The notes below the pieces were generated by a model. The model saw only the letters and a list, made by a program, of their open reading frames with translations. It was not told the DNA's origin and ran no database searches. Below, piece by piece: positions 1 to 13,850 of a DNA stretch of 64,000 nucleotides. The stretch is from Streptomyces sp. HB132. GTDB taxonomy: Bacteria; Actinomycetota; Actinomycetes; Streptomycetales; Streptomycetaceae. The stretch covers positions 1-64,000 of the forward strand of contig NZ_JAFBGA010000020.1 of NCBI RefSeq assembly GCF_016909575.1, written 5' to 3'. The position numbers were made by a program, and so were the translations under genes. Position 1 is the first letter of the stretch. The number at the start of each line of letters is the position of its first letter.

Positions 1-38
1 AGGGGGGACCCTGTGGGAGAGTAGGACGCCGCCGAACA
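1..38 (+). rRNA. 5S rRNA, 3' end (partial)
   Basis: The first bases match the 3' end of actinobacterial 5S rRNA: the conserved GUGGGAGAGUAGGACGCCGCC segment runs from about 13 to 33 and closes the long acceptor helix near 37-38. The 5' part lies outside the window, so this is the tail of an rrn operon transcribed rightwards. A strong hairpin follows immediately. Confidence 0.85.
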
Positions 39-49
39 ATTATTCCGGG

Positions 50-82
50 AAAGCCCCGTGCCCTTGTGGCACGGGGCTTTTC
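50..82 (+). terminator. Rho-independent terminator of the rrn operon
   Basis: A 13-bp perfect stem (AAAGCCCCGTGCC, 50-62, pairing with GGCACGGGGCTTT, 68-80) has a 5-nt loop and is followed by a short T run. It sits 12 bases after the 5S end, the expected place for the rrn terminator. Confidence 0.85.
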
Positions 83-269
83 TGCGTTCACGGCATGACC
101 ACCGACGCGAGACGGAAGCCGGCTCGCTGAACAGGCGAAGCACGATCGTCTGGGGCCTCCCCGGGGCGGCGGTAGCCGGCCGTGCAACATGACGGCGGAG
201 GTCTCGAACCGGTGGTTCTGAGCACCCCTTGAACGGGGTATGCTTTACCTCGTTGCCGCAAGGCAGCAG

Positions 270-342
270 GCCCCAATAGCTCAGTCGGTAGAGCGTCTCC
301 ATGGTAAGGAGAAGGTCTGCGGTTCGATTCCGCATTGGGGCT
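270..342 (+). tRNA. tRNA-Thr, anticodon GGU
   Basis: A complete cloverleaf can be folded. The 7-bp acceptor stem is GCCCCAA/TTGGGGC. The D stem is GCTC/GAGC, the anticodon stem TCTCC/GGAGA with loop ATGGTAA (anticodon GGT), and the T stem TGCGG/CCGCA with loop TTCGATT. The discriminator is T342 and CCA is not encoded. The gene is 73 nt long and lies about 230 bases downstream of the 5S end, as its own small transcription unit with a terminator 10 bases later. Confidence 0.95.
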
Positions 343-351
343 CGGTACGAA

Positions 352-383
352 GAAAGGCCCCCGCCGACGGCGGGGGCCTTTCC
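352..383 (+). terminator. Terminator shared by tRNA-Thr and osaC
   Basis: A 14-bp perfect stem (GAAAGGCCCCCGCC, then its complement) encloses a 4-nt loop, with A-rich and T-rich flanks on both sides. It lies between the tRNA (rightward) and the stop codon of osaC (leftward, stop at 394), so it can serve both directions. Confidence 0.85.
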
Positions 384-393
384 CATGCCCTGA

Positions 394-3021
394 CTAGATG
401 TTCTGCGGCTCCGGGACGCGCATGGCAAGGATGGCCATGTCGTCGGAGGCGGGCTCCGCTGCGAATCGCTCGACGGCCCGCAGGATGCGCCCCGCCACCG
501 CGCCGGCTGTGAGGCCCGTGCACATCGCGAGCACATCGGCCAGACCGTCGTCGCCCAGCATGCGGGACCCCTCGCGGCGTTCGGTGACTCCGTCGGTCAC
601 ACACAGGAGTACGTCGCCGGGCTGCAGAGTGACCTCCTGCTCGTAGAGCTCGAGGTCCTCGATGACTCCCAGCAGCGGCTGCGGTTCGGCAGCGGCTTCC
701 ACGGAGCCGTCCTGGCGCAGGCGCAGGGGGAGCGGGTGTCCGGCGCAGACCACCTTCAGGAGGGCGCTTCCGTCCTCCTGGGGCCACAATTCCCCGTAGA
801 GCAATGTGAGGAAGCGACTGCGGGCCCCCTCGTCCAGAATGGCGGCGTTGAGCCTCTCCAGTACCGCGGGGCCGCCGAACCCCTCGCGGGCCAGCAGACG
901 CAGGGCGTGCCGGGCCAGGCCCGTGACGGCTGCCGCCTCAGGGCCCGTACCGCAGACGTCACCGATGGCGAAGCCGTAGGCACCGTCACGGATGGGGAAG
1001 ACGTCGTAGAAGTCGCCGCCGACCTCGTTGCCCTCGCCCGCAGCGCGATAGATGACCTCGATCTCGACGTTCGGCACATCCGGCAGGCCCGGCGGCAGCA
1101 GGCTCCTCTGGAGCGACTGGCTGATGGCCATGCGCTCCGAGTACAGGCGGGCGTTGTCCAGCGCCAGAGCCGCCCGTCGGGACAGGTCCTCGGCCAGTTC
1201 CAGGATCTCCTGGCGGAAGTGCTCGTCCGACGGCTTGCCCAACGTGAGCATGCCGATCACACGGTTCCTCGCCACCAGCGGCAGGACGACTGTCTCGCCT
1301 CCGACAGCGGCCGCGGTGGCCAGAACGGTGCGTGCCGACGCCCCCATGCTCAGGGGTGCGTCCTTGCCCAGGGTGCGCTTGGACGTGCGCAGGGCGGCCT
1401 GGTGGCCGGCTTCCGTGGGCGCCGGCCAGATGCGCGCGCCCGGGGCCGGGACGGGGTCCGGCGGGTCGATCGAGGACAGCAGTGCCTTCAGACCGTCGAT
1501 GCGCTCCTCGTCCTCGTGGAGGACGTAGGACAGATACGGCTCGGAGGACTGGTCCGCGATGGTGTACACGGCGCACCACGTCGCCAGCGTGGGCACGGTC
1601 ATCTGTGCCATCAGGGCCAGGGTCTGGTCCCTGTCCAGCGTGCCGGCCAGCAGGTCGGACGCTTCGACGAGGAAGGACAGCGAGCCGCGCCGGAGGCGTT
1701 CCAGCTCACCGAGCCTGGCCGACTCGACGGCCAGCGCGATGCGGTCGGCCGCGAACTGCAGGCGCAGGGCCTCTTCGTTGGAATAGCGCCCCGCCGCTTC
1801 GGCCGCGACCCCGAGGGACCCGGTCAGCCGGCCCTCGACCTTGAGCGGGACCGTGACGACCGAACGCATCCCGGTGTCGCTGAGCAGCGGCACGGCCCCC
1901 GGTACGACGGTGAGGTCCTCGTGGACCGCGGGCATGCGGGCGGAGCCGTAGCGGCCCGTGCCGGCCTCGACGGGCACCCGTGCGAAGCGCTGGCGGGCCG
2001 AGGGAAGACCGGTGGTCGCGCGGACCTCCAGTTCGGTCTCGTCGTCGGTGGCGAGCAGCAGGAAGGCGGCATCGGCGTCCAGCATGTCGCGCGCCCGCTC
2101 GACCGTGCGCTGCAGCAGCCCGTCCAGGTCGTCGGGGGCGGGGGAGCCGATGAAGATCTCGAACGGATCCGTACTGCGGTTCTCTGCTGAGGCGTCGGAC
2201 ACGGGCGCTCGTACCGGCGTCTGGAGGACCGCGCGTTCGTAATCGCGTACGAGGAGGCAGACGGTGGAGGGTTCGCCGTCCGCGTCGCGGACCCTGAGGT
2301 GTGAGGCGTACACGGGGATGACACGGCCGTCCGCGCCGCGGATGCCGTAGCTGCCCTCCCACCGGGAGAGTCGCAGCGCGTCGGCGATACCGGTGTTGGT
2401 CCCCGGGGTGTGCGGCCACGCCACGAAGTCGGTGAAGTGCTTGCCGTCGGCCTTCTCCGCCGCGTAACCGAAGAGGAAGGAGGCGTCCTCGTTCCACGCG
2501 GTGACGGAACCGGAGCCGTCGATCTGGACGACGGCCACCCGCACACGTTGTTCCGCCACCGGCAGAAGGGCGGTGGGCAGGACCGGGCTCGCCGAGCGGA
2601 TGCCCACGGGCCGTTCGGGAAGATCGAGCTGGAACCAGACATGTTTGTGCGTCGGGGTGTACTCGACGCCCCAACGGGACGCGAGAGCCGCGCAGAGCAG
2701 CAGGCCGCGGCCACCCTCGCGGTCCGGGCTGCCGAAGTCGAGGCCGGAGCTCTGGAGCGGGACCTCCCGCTCCGGGTAGTGGTCGGCGACCTCCACGCGT
2801 ACGCCGTCCTCGGTGCGTAGGCAGAGGACATCGGCGGCCGTGCCCGCGTGCACGACGGCATTGGTCACGAGTTCACTGGTCAGGACGACGGCGTCGTCAA
2901 CGACGTCCCTGTAACCCCACCCCTGAAGGGTGTCGCGGACGAAGGCGCGGGCGGTCGCGACCGAGCGTCCGACCGGATCGAAGGTGGCAGCCGCGCGCGC
3001 GGTGATCACAGCACTCCCCAT
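394..3021 (-). CDS. osaC: OsaC-like multidomain regulator: RsbW-type ATPase, PAS, two GAF domains, SpoIIE/PP2C phosphatase
   Basis: An 875-residue cytoplasmic signalling protein. Domains in order: an RsbW-like GHKL ATPase (about 15-135, N-box ELVTNAVVHAG, then GRGL); a PAS domain (about 150-260); two GAF domains (about 290-440 and 450-620); and a SpoIIE-type PP2C phosphatase (about 640-870). The phosphatase keeps its metal-binding acidic residues in EVGGDFYD, GDVCGTGPEAA, VTDGVTE and DDMAIL. Such proteins act in partner-switching networks of anti-sigma and anti-anti-sigma factors. The same architecture, divergent from the osaA kinase, matches S. coelicolor OsaC, which is reported to limit SigB activity after osmotic stress. 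Start: ATG at 3021. The orthology call rests on architecture and neighbours; what the GAF and PAS domains sense cannot be read from sequence. Confidence 0.9.
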   Translation of the reverse strand: MGSAVITARAAATFDPVGRSVATARAFVRDTLQGWGYRDVVDDAVVLTSELVTNAVVHAGTAADVLCLRTEDGVRVEVADHYPEREVPLQSSGLDFGSPDREGGRGLLLCAALASRWGVEYTPTHKHVWFQLDLPERPVGIRSASPVLPTALLPVAEQRVRVAVVQIDGSGSVTAWNEDASFLFGYAAEKADGKHFTDFVAWPHTPGTNTGIADALRLSRWEGSYGIRGADGRVIPVYASHLRVRDADGEPSTVCLLVRDYERAVLQTPVRAPVSDASAENRSTDPFEIFIGSPAPDDLDGLLQRTVERARDMLDADAAFLLLATDDETELEVRATTGLPSARQRFARVPVEAGTGRYGSARMPAVHEDLTVVPGAVPLLSDTGMRSVVTVPLKVEGRLTGSLGVAAEAAGRYSNEEALRLQFAADRIALAVESARLGELERLRRGSLSFLVEASDLLAGTLDRDQTLALMAQMTVPTLATWCAVYTIADQSSEPYLSYVLHEDEERIDGLKALLSSIDPPDPVPAPGARIWPAPTEAGHQAALRTSKRTLGKDAPLSMGASARTVLATAAAVGGETVVLPLVARNRVIGMLTLGKPSDEHFRQEILELAEDLSRRAALALDNARLYSERMAISQSLQRSLLPPGLPDVPNVEIEVIYRAAGEGNEVGGDFYDVFPIRDGAYGFAIGDVCGTGPEAAAVTGLARHALRLLAREGFGGPAVLERLNAAILDEGARSRFLTLLYGELWPQEDGSALLKVVCAGHPLPLRLRQDGSVEAAAEPQPLLGVIEDLELYEQEVTLQPGDVLLCVTDGVTERREGSRMLGDDGLADVLAMCTGLTAGAVAGRILRAVERFAAEPASDDMAILAMRVPEPQNI

Positions 3022-3107
3022 ATGGTGTCTCGTCGCTTCCCCGAGTCCTGTGCCCGTATATCGCCGCTTCGATTCGCCTGCCAGGCTAGACGCTCACCAG
3101 GTGTCCC

Positions 3108-3133
3108 GGGTACACGAGGGCGGACTTGGGTAC
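3108..3133 (+). promoter_or_regulatory. Candidate SigB-type promoter upstream of osaA
   Basis: GGGT at 3108 (fits GNNT), a 16-base spacer and GGGTAC at 3128-3133 match the published S. coelicolor SigB consensus GNNT-N14-16-GGGTAC/T. It points toward osaA, about 230 bases before the preferred start. GGGTAC-like strings are common in GC-rich DNA, so this is a candidate only. The link to SigB is attractive because OsaC acts on that pathway. Confidence 0.35.
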
Positions 3134-3148
3134 GTAGGGCACCCGGCG

Positions 3149-3169
3149 GTTGTGCGCCGGGCGCACAAC
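3149..3169. promoter_or_regulatory. 21-bp perfect inverted repeat between osaC and osaA
   Basis: GTTGTGCGC, a CGG centre and GCGCACAAC form a perfect 9-3-9 palindrome in the 345-bp divergent intergenic region. It has no T run and lies between two divergent starts, so an operator for a dimeric regulator is more likely than a terminator. No known regulator's consensus was recognised. Confidence 0.5.
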
Positions 3170-3366
3170 TATGGGGCCCTCGGTGAGGGAAATGGGACGA
3201 CCCGGCGACCTTCCCCGCCGTCCTCTTCCGGCCTGGTACGTTTCAACGATTTGACGACCGCATAGTCACCCGTCGACGGTGTGCTGTGGCGGTGAGCCAA
3301 AGTGGAAGTGGGCAAGCTTCCGATAAAGGCCCGAGCGATACGGTCAACCCCTGCGGGAGGGACACG

Positions 3367-8856
<5,490 letters not shown>

Positions 8857-9100
8857 CCGTGCGCGCAGAGGCGCGCCGGGATCCTTCGGCCCGCTGCGCC
8901 CCGAAGGGTGTGAGAGGGCGGATTCCGGGGAACCTTCTGGTCTTCGACCGCGTTTTCCCTGTGTGCACAGTGACATCGCGGTGACAGGGTGTGGTGATGG
9001 GCGGGGTGCAGCTACCATGACCGGCACAAGGACGGACGGCGTAAGGGAGTCGTCCCCTGGGGCGGCACCCGGTGCGATGCCGGGGCGAGGAGGGCGGGCC

Positions 9101-9781
9101 ATGATGCAGAAGGCCAAGATCCTCCTGGTCGATGACCGGCCGGAGAATCTGCTGGCGCTGGAGGCCATCCTCTCTGCGCTCGATCAGACACTGGTGCGGG
9201 CATCGTCCGGGGAGGAAGCGCTCAAGGCGCTGCTCACGGATGATTTCGCGGTCATTCTGCTTGACGTGCAGATGCCCGGCATGGATGGATTCGAGACGGC
9301 GGCACACATCAAGCGGCGGGAGAGAACCCGGGACATCCCGATCATCTTCCTGACCGCGATCAACCACGGCCCGCATCACACCTTCCGGGGCTACGCGGCG
9401 GGCGCGGTGGACTACATCTCGAAGCCCTTCGACCCGTGGGTGCTGCGCGCCAAGGTCTCGGTCTTCGTCGAGCTGTACATGAAGAACTGCAAGCTGCGCG
9501 AACAGGCTTCGCTGTTGCGGCTGCAGCTCGAGGGCGGCACCCACCAGGGCGCCGACGACAGGGAGCCGGCCGGTCTGCTCGCCGAGCTCTCGGCGCGGCT
9601 CGCCGCGGTCGAGGAGCAGGCGGAGGCCCTCTCCAAGCAGTTGGACGACGACTCGGCCGATGCCGCTGCGGTGGCCACGGCGGCCCATCTCGAGCGCAAG
9701 CTCACCGGATTGCGTCGCGCGCTCGATGCGCTGGAACCGGGGACGGGCGGTTCCGCGGCCACGCTGCCCTCGCAGAGCTGA
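9101..9781 (+). CDS. osaB: OsaB-like response regulator without a DNA-binding domain
   Basis: 226 residues from ATG 9101, preceded by GAGGAGGG at optimal distance; earlier in-frame ATGs would add a Gly/Pro-rich tail with no homology signal. The N-terminal receiver has the acidic pair in LLVDDRPENL, phospho-acceptor Asp55 in VILLDVQMPG, and the conserved Lys in YISKPFDPWVL. The C-terminal third is predicted coiled coil (LLAELSARLAAVEEQAEALSK region) and holds no helix-turn-helix, so output is probably by protein contact rather than DNA binding. It lies 244 bp downstream of osaA in the same direction. In S. coelicolor OsaB is reported to be needed for growth and differentiation at high osmolarity. 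Confidence 0.9.
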   Translation: MMQKAKILLVDDRPENLLALEAILSALDQTLVRASSGEEALKALLTDDFAVILLDVQMPGMDGFETAAHIKRRERTRDIPIIFLTAINHGPHHTFRGYAAGAVDYISKPFDPWVLRAKVSVFVELYMKNCKLREQASLLRLQLEGGTHQGADDREPAGLLAELSARLAAVEEQAEALSKQLDDDSADAAAVATAAHLERKLTGLRRALDALEPGTGGSAATLPSQS

Positions 9782-9891
9782 CCTGCGAGGGCTGAGGGCG
9801 CGTCAGTTCAGCGCCTGTGGGCGGGCGACACGGACGGGTGAAGCCGTAGGCACACGTGTCCACCGGCGTCCGCACCGGTAACCTCAGTCCC

Positions 9892-12669
9892 ATGGCCTCA
9901 CGTACGTCCGGCAAGGGTTCCCTGGGCACGGCGGGCACCGCGAAGGGTGCCGGCCGTACGCAGGGACCGGCGAAGAAAGCCGCGCCAGCCAAGAAGGCGG
10001 CGGCGAAGAAGACCGCGCCCGCCAAGAAGGCACCCGCCAGGAAGGCGGTGGTGAAGAAGCCCCCGCCCAAGCCCGCGCCGTCCCCCACCGGGGGCGTGTA
10101 CAGGCTCGTCCGTGGACTCTGGCTGGGCACCGCGCACGGCGTGGGGGCGGTGTTCCGTTCCATAGGGCGCGGTGCCAAGGGACTTGATCCTGCACACCGC
10201 AAGGACGGACTGGCCCTTCTGCTTCTCGGACTCGCGCTGGTCGTGGCGGCGGGTACCTGGTCGCATCTGCAGGGCCCTGTCGGCGATCTCGTCGAGATGC
10301 TCGTGACGGGGGCGTTCGGACGGCTCGACCTCCTGGTGCCGATACTGGTGGGCGCCGTCGCCGTGCGGCTGATCCTCTATCCGGAGAAGCCGGAGGCCAA
10401 CGGCCGTATCGTCATCGGACTCTCCGCCCTCGTCATCGGTGTGCTCGGACAGGTCCATATCGCCTGCGGTTCGCCCGGCCGGGAGGACGGCACCGGGGCC
10501 ATGCAGGACGCGGGCGGGCTGATCGGCTGGGCGGCCTCCCAGCCACTCGTCTTCACGATGGGCGAGGTCCTCGCCGTCCCGCTGCTTCTGCTCCTGACCG
10601 TCTTCGGACTTCTCGTCGTCACCGCCACCCCGGTCAACGCCATCCCCAGGCGGCTGCGGCAGCTCGGTGTGCGGCTCGGCATCGTCGACCCCGTGTACGC
10701 ACCCGGTGAAGAGGACGGCAGCGACGACGAGCGGTACGACGAGCAGTGGCGCGACGCGCTGCCCGAGCGCTCCCGGCGCTCCCCGGCACGGCGCTCGGAG
10801 ACGGACGACCTCGAACCGGATCCGGCCGAGGGCGAGGCGCCGGCCAAGCGGCGCAGGCCCCGCAGGCCGTCCGCCCAGCCTGCGATGAACCGAGGCATGG
10901 ACGCCGTGGACGTAGCGGCAGCCGCGGCGGCCGCGCTCGACGGGGCGGTCCTCAACGGTATGCCCCCGTCCCCGGTCGTCGCCGATCTCACCCAGGGTGT
11001 CTCCCCGGACCGGGGCCGGGAGCAGACCGGCACACCGGTTCCCGGCGCACGGTCGGCCGAGAAGGCCCCGCCCGCCGGCAGGAGCGCGGAGAAGGGCACC
11101 TCGTCCTCCGGCGGCGTCCCCGATCTGACGAAGCCCGCCCCCGAGCGGTCCGAGGCGCTGCCCGCCCGTGCCGAGCAACTCCAGCTCTCCGGTGACATCA
11201 CGTACTCGCTGCCCTCGCTGGACCTGTTGGAGCGTGGTGGACCCGGCAAGACGCGCAGCGCCGCCAACGACGCGGTCGTCGCCTCACTGACCAACGTCTT
11301 CACGGAGTTCAAGGTCGACGCGTCCGTCACCGGCTTCACCCGTGGCCCGACCGTCACCCGGTACGAGGTGGAACTCGGTCCCGCCGTCAAGGTCGAGCGG
11401 ATCACCGCCCTCACCAAGAACATCGCCTACGCCGTCGCAAGCCCGGACGTCCGGATCATCTCCCCGATCCCGGGCAAGTCCGCCGTGGGCATCGAGATCC
11501 CCAACTCCGACCGGGAGATGGTCAACCTCGGCGACGTCCTGCGCCTCGCGGACGCGGCCGAGGACGACCACCCCATGCTGGTCGCACTCGGCAAGAACGT
11601 CGAGGGCGGCTACGAGATGGCCAACCTGGCGAACATGCCGCACGTCCTGGTCGCCGGCGCGACCGGTTCCGGCAAGTCCTCCTGCATCAACTGTCTGATC
11701 ACCTCGGTCATGGTGCGGGCGACGCCGGAGGACGTGCGGATGGTGCTCGTCGACCCGAAGCGGGTCGAGCTCACCGCCTACGAGGGCATTCCGCACCTCA
11801 TCACGCCCATCATCACCAACCCGAAGAAGGCCGCCGAGGCTCTCCAGTGGGTCGTGCGCGAGATGGATCTCCGCTACGACGACCTCGCGGCCTTCGGCTT
11901 CCGGCACATCGACGACTTCAACCACGCGGTACGCACCGGCAAGGCCAAGGCCCCCGAGGGAAGCGAGCGGGAACTCTCGGCCTACCCCTATCTGCTCGTC
12001 ATCGTCGACGAGCTGGCGGACCTGATGATGGTGGCCCCGCGTGACGTCGAGGACTCCATCGTCCGGATCACCCAGTTGGCGCGTGCAGCCGGCATCCATC
12101 TCGTGCTCGCCACACAGCGCCCCTCCGTCGATGTCGTGACCGGTCTGATCAAGGCCAATGTGCCCTCCCGGCTCGCCTTCGCGACCTCGTCGCTCGCCGA
12201 CAGCCGGGTCATCCTCGACCAACCCGGCGCCGAAAAGCTGATCGGCAAGGGTGACGGGCTGTTCCTGCCCATGGGTGCGAACAAGCCGACCCGCATGCAG
12301 GGGGCCTTCGTCACCGAGGCCGAGGTCGCGGCTGTCGTCCAGCACTGCAAGGATCAGATGGCGCCGGTCTTCCGCGAGGACGTGGTGGTCGGCACGAAGC
12401 AGAAGAAGGAGATCGACGAGGACATCGGCGACGACCTCGATCTGCTCTGCCAGGCCGCCGAGCTGGTCGTCTCCACCCAGTTCGGCTCGACGTCGATGCT
12501 CCAGCGCAAGCTGCGGGTCGGTTTCGCCAAGGCCGGTCGGCTGATGGACCTGATGGAGTCGCGCAACATCGTGGGTCCCAGCGAGGGCTCCAAGGCGCGT
12601 GATGTCATGGTGAAACCGGACGAACTCGACGGTGTGCTGGCCGTCATCCGCGGGGAAACCGCTTCGTAA
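9892..12669 (+). CDS. ftsK: FtsK/SpoIIIE DNA translocase
   Basis: 925 residues from ATG 9892 (an in-frame GTG at 9856 is less likely). Order: a very basic Ala/Lys/Pro-rich N-terminal tail (about residues 20-60, repeated AKKA motifs); four transmembrane segments (about 105-260); an acidic and Pro-rich linker; then the RecA-like motor (about 450-850) with Walker A GATGSGKSS near residue 590 and Walker B VIVDELADLMM near 705. A winged-helix gamma domain ends the protein (STSMLQRKLRVGFAKAGRLM). The family pumps chromosomal DNA through closing septa; in Streptomyces it secures chromosomes during sporulation septation. Upstream is osaB, downstream a RodZ-like gene. Confidence 0.95.
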   Translation: MASRTSGKGSLGTAGTAKGAGRTQGPAKKAAPAKKAAAKKTAPAKKAPARKAVVKKPPPKPAPSPTGGVYRLVRGLWLGTAHGVGAVFRSIGRGAKGLDPAHRKDGLALLLLGLALVVAAGTWSHLQGPVGDLVEMLVTGAFGRLDLLVPILVGAVAVRLILYPEKPEANGRIVIGLSALVIGVLGQVHIACGSPGREDGTGAMQDAGGLIGWAASQPLVFTMGEVLAVPLLLLLTVFGLLVVTATPVNAIPRRLRQLGVRLGIVDPVYAPGEEDGSDDERYDEQWRDALPERSRRSPARRSETDDLEPDPAEGEAPAKRRRPRRPSAQPAMNRGMDAVDVAAAAAAALDGAVLNGMPPSPVVADLTQGVSPDRGREQTGTPVPGARSAEKAPPAGRSAEKGTSSSGGVPDLTKPAPERSEALPARAEQLQLSGDITYSLPSLDLLERGGPGKTRSAANDAVVASLTNVFTEFKVDASVTGFTRGPTVTRYEVELGPAVKVERITALTKNIAYAVASPDVRIISPIPGKSAVGIEIPNSDREMVNLGDVLRLADAAEDDHPMLVALGKNVEGGYEMANLANMPHVLVAGATGSGKSSCINCLITSVMVRATPEDVRMVLVDPKRVELTAYEGIPHLITPIITNPKKAAEALQWVVREMDLRYDDLAAFGFRHIDDFNHAVRTGKAKAPEGSERELSAYPYLLVIVDELADLMMVAPRDVEDSIVRITQLARAAGIHLVLATQRPSVDVVTGLIKANVPSRLAFATSSLADSRVILDQPGAEKLIGKGDGLFLPMGANKPTRMQGAFVTEAEVAAVVQHCKDQMAPVFREDVVVGTKQKKEIDEDIGDDLDLLCQAAELVVSTQFGSTSMLQRKLRVGFAKAGRLMDLMESRNIVGPSEGSKARDVMVKPDELDGVLAVIRGETAS

Positions 12670-12728
12670 GAGTTTTGCGGGCAACCGTTTCGCCCGGCCG
12701 TACGTCAAGTTGAAAGGAGGAGTAGCGA

Positions 12729-12839
12729 ATGATCCGTCTTGCGCTCAGTCCTCCGTCCTGCCCAAGGGGCTGCCCGGCGAACCCGATGGCGTACAAAGTC
12801 GTCGCTCCCGGTTGCCCCACCCTTTCGTACCACCCCTAG
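12729..12839 (+). CDS. Possible 36-residue small ORF with near-consensus Shine-Dalgarno
   Basis: AAAGGAGGAG (12712-12721) is an almost perfect anti-16S match and lies 7 bases before ATG 12729, which opens 36 codons to TAG 12837. The peptide starts MIRLALSPPSCPRGC and has three cysteines in all. GC at third positions is only about 70 percent, lower than neighbours, so coding bias is weak. It occupies most of the 212-bp gap between ftsK and the RodZ-like gene, and its 3' end overlaps the candidate promoter of that gene. It may be a translated leader or a chance ORF; the ribosome site is the main argument. Confidence 0.35.
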   Translation: MIRLALSPPSCPRGCPANPMAYKVVAPGCPTLSYHP

Positions 12840-12842
12840 ACT
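12812..12842 (+). promoter_or_regulatory. Candidate promoter of the RodZ-like gene
   Basis: TTGCCC (12812-12817), a 19-base spacer and TAGACT (12837-12842) resemble a housekeeping sigma promoter, with the -10 box about 40 bases before the GTG start at 12882. The spacer is slightly long. Confidence 0.35.
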
Positions 12843-12881
12843 GAACATCCAGCAGGTGGCTCACGCTCGAAAGGCGCCCCC

Positions 12882-13682
12882 GTGTCCATCGGCAACTCCC
12901 CCGAAGACGACCGGCCTTCGATCGGTCGCGCTCTACAGCAGGCTCGTATCGCCACAGGTCTGACGGTCGAGGAAGTCAGTAGCTCCACCCGGGTGCGCAT
13001 CCCCATCGTGCACGCGATCGAGGAGGACGACTTCTCCCGCTGCGGCGGCGACGTGTACGCCCGAGGCCATATCCGTATGCTCGCCCGCGCCGTCAGGCTC
13101 GACCCCGATCCGCTGATCGCGGAGTTCGACGCCGAGCACGGCGGCCGCCCGGCGCCGACGCCCGCGGCGCCGATGTTCGAGGCGGAGCGGATCCGCTCCG
13201 AACCCCGGCGGCCCAACTGGACCGCGGCGATGGTCGCCGCGATCGTGGCCGTGGTCGGCTTCGTCGGCTTCACGCTCTTCAGCGGCGAGGACGAGGGATC
13301 GGGCTCGACGAACGTCGCCGAAGGCTCGACACCCGACAAGACCACTCCCAAGCCCACCGCGACCAAGCCCGCAGACCCCAAGCCCGCTCCATCAGAAAGT
13401 GCCATCGCCGCCGCTCCGCGGGACAAGGTGACCGTCAGGCTCAGCGCCACCGAGGGCAAGAGCTGGATCTCGGCCAAGGACCACAACGGCCGACTGCTCT
13501 TCGACGGGCTGCTGGCCCAGGGCGACTCCAAGACCTTCCAGGACAAGGAGCGGGTCGACCTCGTTCTCGGTGACGCCGGAGCGATCGACCTCTTCGTGAA
13601 CGGCAAGAAGGTCGACGACCAGTTCGAATCCGGTCAGGTCGAGCGGCTTTCCTACACCAAGGGTGACCCCGAGGTCGGCTGA
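12882..13682 (+). CDS. RodZ-like helix-turn-helix membrane protein
   Basis: 266 residues from GTG 12882 with an AAGG ribosome site. The N terminus is a Cro/CI-type HTH (about 10-80, SIGRALQQARIATGLTVEEV) of the HTH_25 type found in RodZ. A single transmembrane helix follows (about 105-127, VAAIVAVVGFVGFTLF), then a Pro/Lys/Thr linker and a C-terminal beta-rich domain of DUF4115 type (about 180-262). Bacterial RodZ links MreB to the cell-wall machinery; in Streptomyces the role of this homologue is less clear, so no symbol is given. It lies between ftsK and rimO, as in other actinomycetes. Confidence 0.8.
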   Translation: MSIGNSPEDDRPSIGRALQQARIATGLTVEEVSSSTRVRIPIVHAIEEDDFSRCGGDVYARGHIRMLARAVRLDPDPLIAEFDAEHGGRPAPTPAAPMFEAERIRSEPRRPNWTAAMVAAIVAVVGFVGFTLFSGEDEGSGSTNVAEGSTPDKTTPKPTATKPADPKPAPSESAIAAAPRDKVTVRLSATEGKSWISAKDHNGRLLFDGLLAQGDSKTFQDKERVDLVLGDAGAIDLFVNGKKVDDQFESGQVERLSYTKGDPEVG

Positions 13683-13705
13683 CCTGACTACACCCTGCTT
13701 ATCCG

Positions 13706-13750
13706 ACGGTGAGTGCCCGGCAGTCCTGCCGGGCACTCACCGTCTGTTTT
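13706..13750 (+). terminator. Strong terminator after the RodZ-like gene
   Basis: A 17-bp perfect stem (13706-13722 with 13727-13743) has a GTCC loop and is followed by CTGTTTT. It begins 23 bases after the stop codon and separates this gene from rimO. Confidence 0.9.
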
Positions 13751-13850
13751 GCCCACGTCCGCCTTCCAGATCACCGCTCGGTCCGTCACTCCGCGTAGCG
13801 ACGAACCCTGCTCGGCGGGCCCGGTGCCGGGACAAAGTAGTCTTGAGCCC

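Noticed and set aside
736..2190. 484-codon open frame on the plus strand inside osaC
   Set aside because: Gln/Gly/Arg-rich shadow of osaC with no motif.
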